DNA of 17,169 nt from an uncultured Lachnospiraceae bacterium (GTDB lineage: Bacteria; Bacillota; Clostridia; Lachnospirales; Lachnospiraceae): NCBI GenBank assembly GCA_910588285.1, contig CAJUQB010000101.1, forward strand, positions 1-17,169, in the 5' to 3' direction. Both the position numbers and the translations under genes were made by a program. Position 1 is the stretch's first letter; each line of letters begins with the position of its first letter. Positions 16,254-17,169 of this stretch are shown here, piece after piece. Under the pieces are notes generated by a model, which was given only the letters and a program-made list of their open reading frames with translations, searched no databases and was not told where the DNA came from.

Positions 16254-16349
16254 TGGTTTATTATTATCCTTGCTTCCGATGGCGTATCCGAGACCGAAGC
16301 AGGTCAGGCATAAGCCAAGCACTGAAATCAATCCTTCAATCGTCAACAT
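16245..16349 (-). CDS. Small hydrophobic toxin, putative holin-like (Hol_Tox) family
   Basis: A 34-residue peptide, too short for most gene finders. It starts MLTIEGLISVLGLCLTC and continues FGLGYAIGSKDNNKPQK. A single membrane helix covers about residues 5-24 and a polar, Lys-rich tail follows. This shape and the N-terminal MLT-E-L pattern match the putative holin-like toxin family of Firmicutes; Fst/TxpA-like peptides of this type damage or depolarise the membrane. ATG at 16349 is preceded by AGGAGG (16364-16359) at about 9 bases, and a promoter is seen at 16463-16491. An antisense RNA is predicted to be read from the other side into the same terminator, so the unit is probably an intact type I toxin-antitoxin module. 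Toxicity is not shown. Confidence 0.78.
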   Translation of the reverse strand: MLTIEGLISVLGLCLTCFGLGYAIGSKDNNKPQK

Positions 16350-16425
16350 CCACTCAGCCCTCCTTTCCCAGATTCCTGCAAGCAGGTTTCTATGTAATCG
16401 GAGGGTCACAGTCCTCCGTAGAAGA

Positions 16426-16452
16426 ACTAGCCGCCTACCGTTATGGCAGTAC
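16426..16452 (-). repeat. Right member of inverted repeat, in toxin 5' leader
   Basis: Read on the minus strand: GTACTGCC (16452-16445), an internal stretch that can pair with the first block, then GGCTAGT (16432-16426). It matches the 5' hairpin of the antisense RNA at 16173-16194 with a longer loop. It lies in the untranslated leader, close to the predicted toxin transcription start. Confidence 0.6.
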
Positions 16453-16462
16453 CCGTATGAAC

Positions 16463-16491
16463 ATTTTATCAGAAAATGTCGGACGCTACAA
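16463..16491 (-). promoter_or_regulatory. Promoter of the holin-like toxin, with overlapping dyad
   Basis: TTGTAG (16491-16486), 17 bases, TAAAAT (16468-16463) with an extended -10 TG. A perfect 7-bp-arm dyad, ACATTTT-ATCAG-AAAATGT (16461-16479), overlaps the -10 box. The resulting leader would be about 107 bases, long for such a small message and typical of structured type I toxin mRNAs. Confidence 0.55.
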
Positions 16492-16671
16492 GATGGTTTT
16501 CCGGCTTTTTTTATTTTCCGCTTGCAATCCGTTAAAAACTGCCACTATACCTGTGAATATTACAGAATTCGTCACTTCATACGTCAACCATACGAATGCA
16601 ATCAAATCAACAGAATCTCCAAATCTTTTTACAATATTGCTGGCAATAAACAATGCTACTTTTTTGCTCAT
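16486..16671 (-). pseudogene. N-terminal remnant of an MFS transporter gene
   Basis: The first 49 codons read like the start of a major facilitator drug-efflux-type permease: MSKKVALFIASNIVKRFGDS, then VDLIAFVWLTYEVTNS and VIFTGIVAVFNGL, i.e. most of the first two membrane segments. After residue 49 (about base 16524) similarity to a membrane protein stops and a short unrelated tail, QAENKKSRKTIL, precedes the stop. Intact members have about 400 residues. An AGGAG ribosome binding site is still present. The break coincides with the start of the toxin module, suggesting that the module arrived by the event that cut the gene. The exact MFS subfamily is uncertain. Confidence 0.7.
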
Positions 16672-16731
16672 ACTTTTTTACTCCTATGCTTGGTTCCATG
16701 ATCCAGTTGATTTTACATTCTGATATTTCAT

Positions 16732-17169
16732 CTAAAAAGTACATGGATTATTTCTCCATAATCCATGTACTGTAGCCTTTTTCTCCTTGCGCCTCTCGGC
16801 GGCCTTTTCCTCGGCTGCTTTCTTCTCTTTCGCCCTCCGTTCTGCATTCTCTTTGGCTATTTTTCCATCCGGGTCACTTGTGCCAGAGATTGCTACTGAA
16901 ATATTCCCATTTGCATCAACACTGTAGCTGAGATTGGTCAGCGTTCCACGGCAACTCGATACTGCGCTTTTCGCACAATCCGGCAATGCCGCCAGATTTT
17001 CTTCCAGATACTTTGCTTTTTCCGGGTCGTTCATACATTTCTTCAGGAAAGCGCCCGATACGGATACCGTTGTCGGAACGCCCTGCATGGAGATTGTACC
17101 CGAATTCATATAGCTGTACTTGCCCTGCAGGTATTTGGAATAGTCATTGACATTGCTGTACCCCGTCTT
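16732..17169 (-). pseudogene. DUF6033-like gene, 3' end replaced by palindrome; 5' end outside window
   Basis: The frame is open from the right edge, 145 codons in the window. Seen: YSNVNDYSKYLQGKYSYMNS, then GVPTTVSVSGAFLKKCMNDP, a region with LPDCAKSAVSSCRGTL, and NGNISVAISGTSDPDGK. A charged helix with repeated KEKKAAEEKAAERRKEKK follows. This order is like the Lachnospiraceae DUF6033 proteins, whose function is unknown. In those I recall the charged helix going on into a further C-terminal part; here it stops at ...KKA and the last codons (TVHGLWRNNPCTF) are read entirely from the 34-bp palindrome. So the gene seems truncated at the palindrome. The ATG at 17109 is internal. Confidence 0.7.
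16734..16771 (-). terminator. Perfect palindrome, copy 2, inside the truncated DUF6033-like gene end
   Basis: AGTACATGGATTAT (16738-16751), loop TTCTCC, ATAATCCATGTACT (16758-16771), identical to copy 1 including five flanking As. On the minus strand it ends in TTTTT and should work as a terminator. Flanking bases beyond the 38 shared ones differ from copy 1, so the shared unit is exactly this element. Confidence 0.85.

Larger units (their letters stand above)
16165..16257 (+). ncRNA. Antisense RNA, predicted type I antitoxin
   Basis: A roughly 90-base RNA is predicted between the strong promoter and the shared terminator hairpin (16210-16253) followed by T-rich DNA. Its 5' part can fold as ACTGCCG / CGGCTAGT around ACAGA (16174-16194, one bulge). 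Its 3' part is fully complementary to the end of the toxin message over about 45-50 bases, including the stop codon region. This convergent layout with overlapping terminators resembles txpA/RatA and fst/RNA II type I modules. The ends are estimated, not measured. Confidence 0.6.

Noticed and set aside
16253..16723. 156- and 143-codon plus-strand frames
   Set aside because: Antisense to the toxin gene and the MFS remnant; no ribosome binding site.
14091..16771. Composite transposon or insertion sequence bounded by the palindromes
   Set aside because: No transposase, no visible target duplication, and copies are short hairpins rather than IS ends; kept only as a repeat-flanked segment.

Overview
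The window looks like a Lachnospiraceae-type gut Firmicute chromosome (Enterocloster, Lachnoclostridium, Blautia and relatives). The reasons are GC-rich coding DNA, strong AGGAGG-type ribosome binding sites, a YesM/YesN two-component pair beside a CUT1 sugar ABC transporter without its own ATPase, a DUF6033-like protein, an AAA-ATPase/PD-(D/E)XK protein and a 34-residue holin-like toxin. This placement is inference from gene content only.

Layout. 1-1806 (+): the 3' part of a YesM-type sensor kinase and a compact AraC-type response regulator. 1803-14011 (-): a glycan-use locus. In transcription order it reads GH31 alpha-glycosidase, UROD-superfamily protein, then from its own promoter near 10320-10348 a lipoprotein solute-binding protein, two permeases, a GH95 alpha-L-fucosidase-like enzyme and a GH78 alpha-L-rhamnosidase. 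Terminator-like hairpins lie inside this operon after the binding protein (8761-8788) and after the second permease (6882-6909), which suggests stepped expression. 14091-15836 (-): an AAA-ATPase/nuclease-fold gene with its own promoter and a palindromic terminator. 15837-17169: a decayed region with a cut-off MFS gene, a truncated DUF6033-like gene and an apparently intact type I toxin-antitoxin module that is missed by long-ORF searches.

How the genes work together. The kinase probably senses an extracellular oligosaccharide and the regulator switches on the transporter operon. The lipoprotein and permeases import a short plant-type oligosaccharide. GH31, GH95 and GH78, none of which has a signal peptide, would remove alpha-linked xylose or glucose, L-fucose (or L-galactose) and L-rhamnose in the cytoplasm. 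That sugar set fits fragments of pectin (RG-I/RG-II) or xyloglucan better than mucin. The substrate is inference.

Most notable non-coding structure: (i) convergent toxin mRNA and antisense RNA at 16130-16491 sharing a bidirectional terminator and bearing matching 5' hairpins; (ii) two identical 38-bp copies of a perfect palindrome 2.6 kb apart, the second forming the end of a truncated gene; (iii) a 30-bp tandem repeat that encodes the acidic tail of the GH95 enzyme right up to the GH78 ribosome binding site; (iv) a 36-bp tandem repeat directly after the UROD-family gene.
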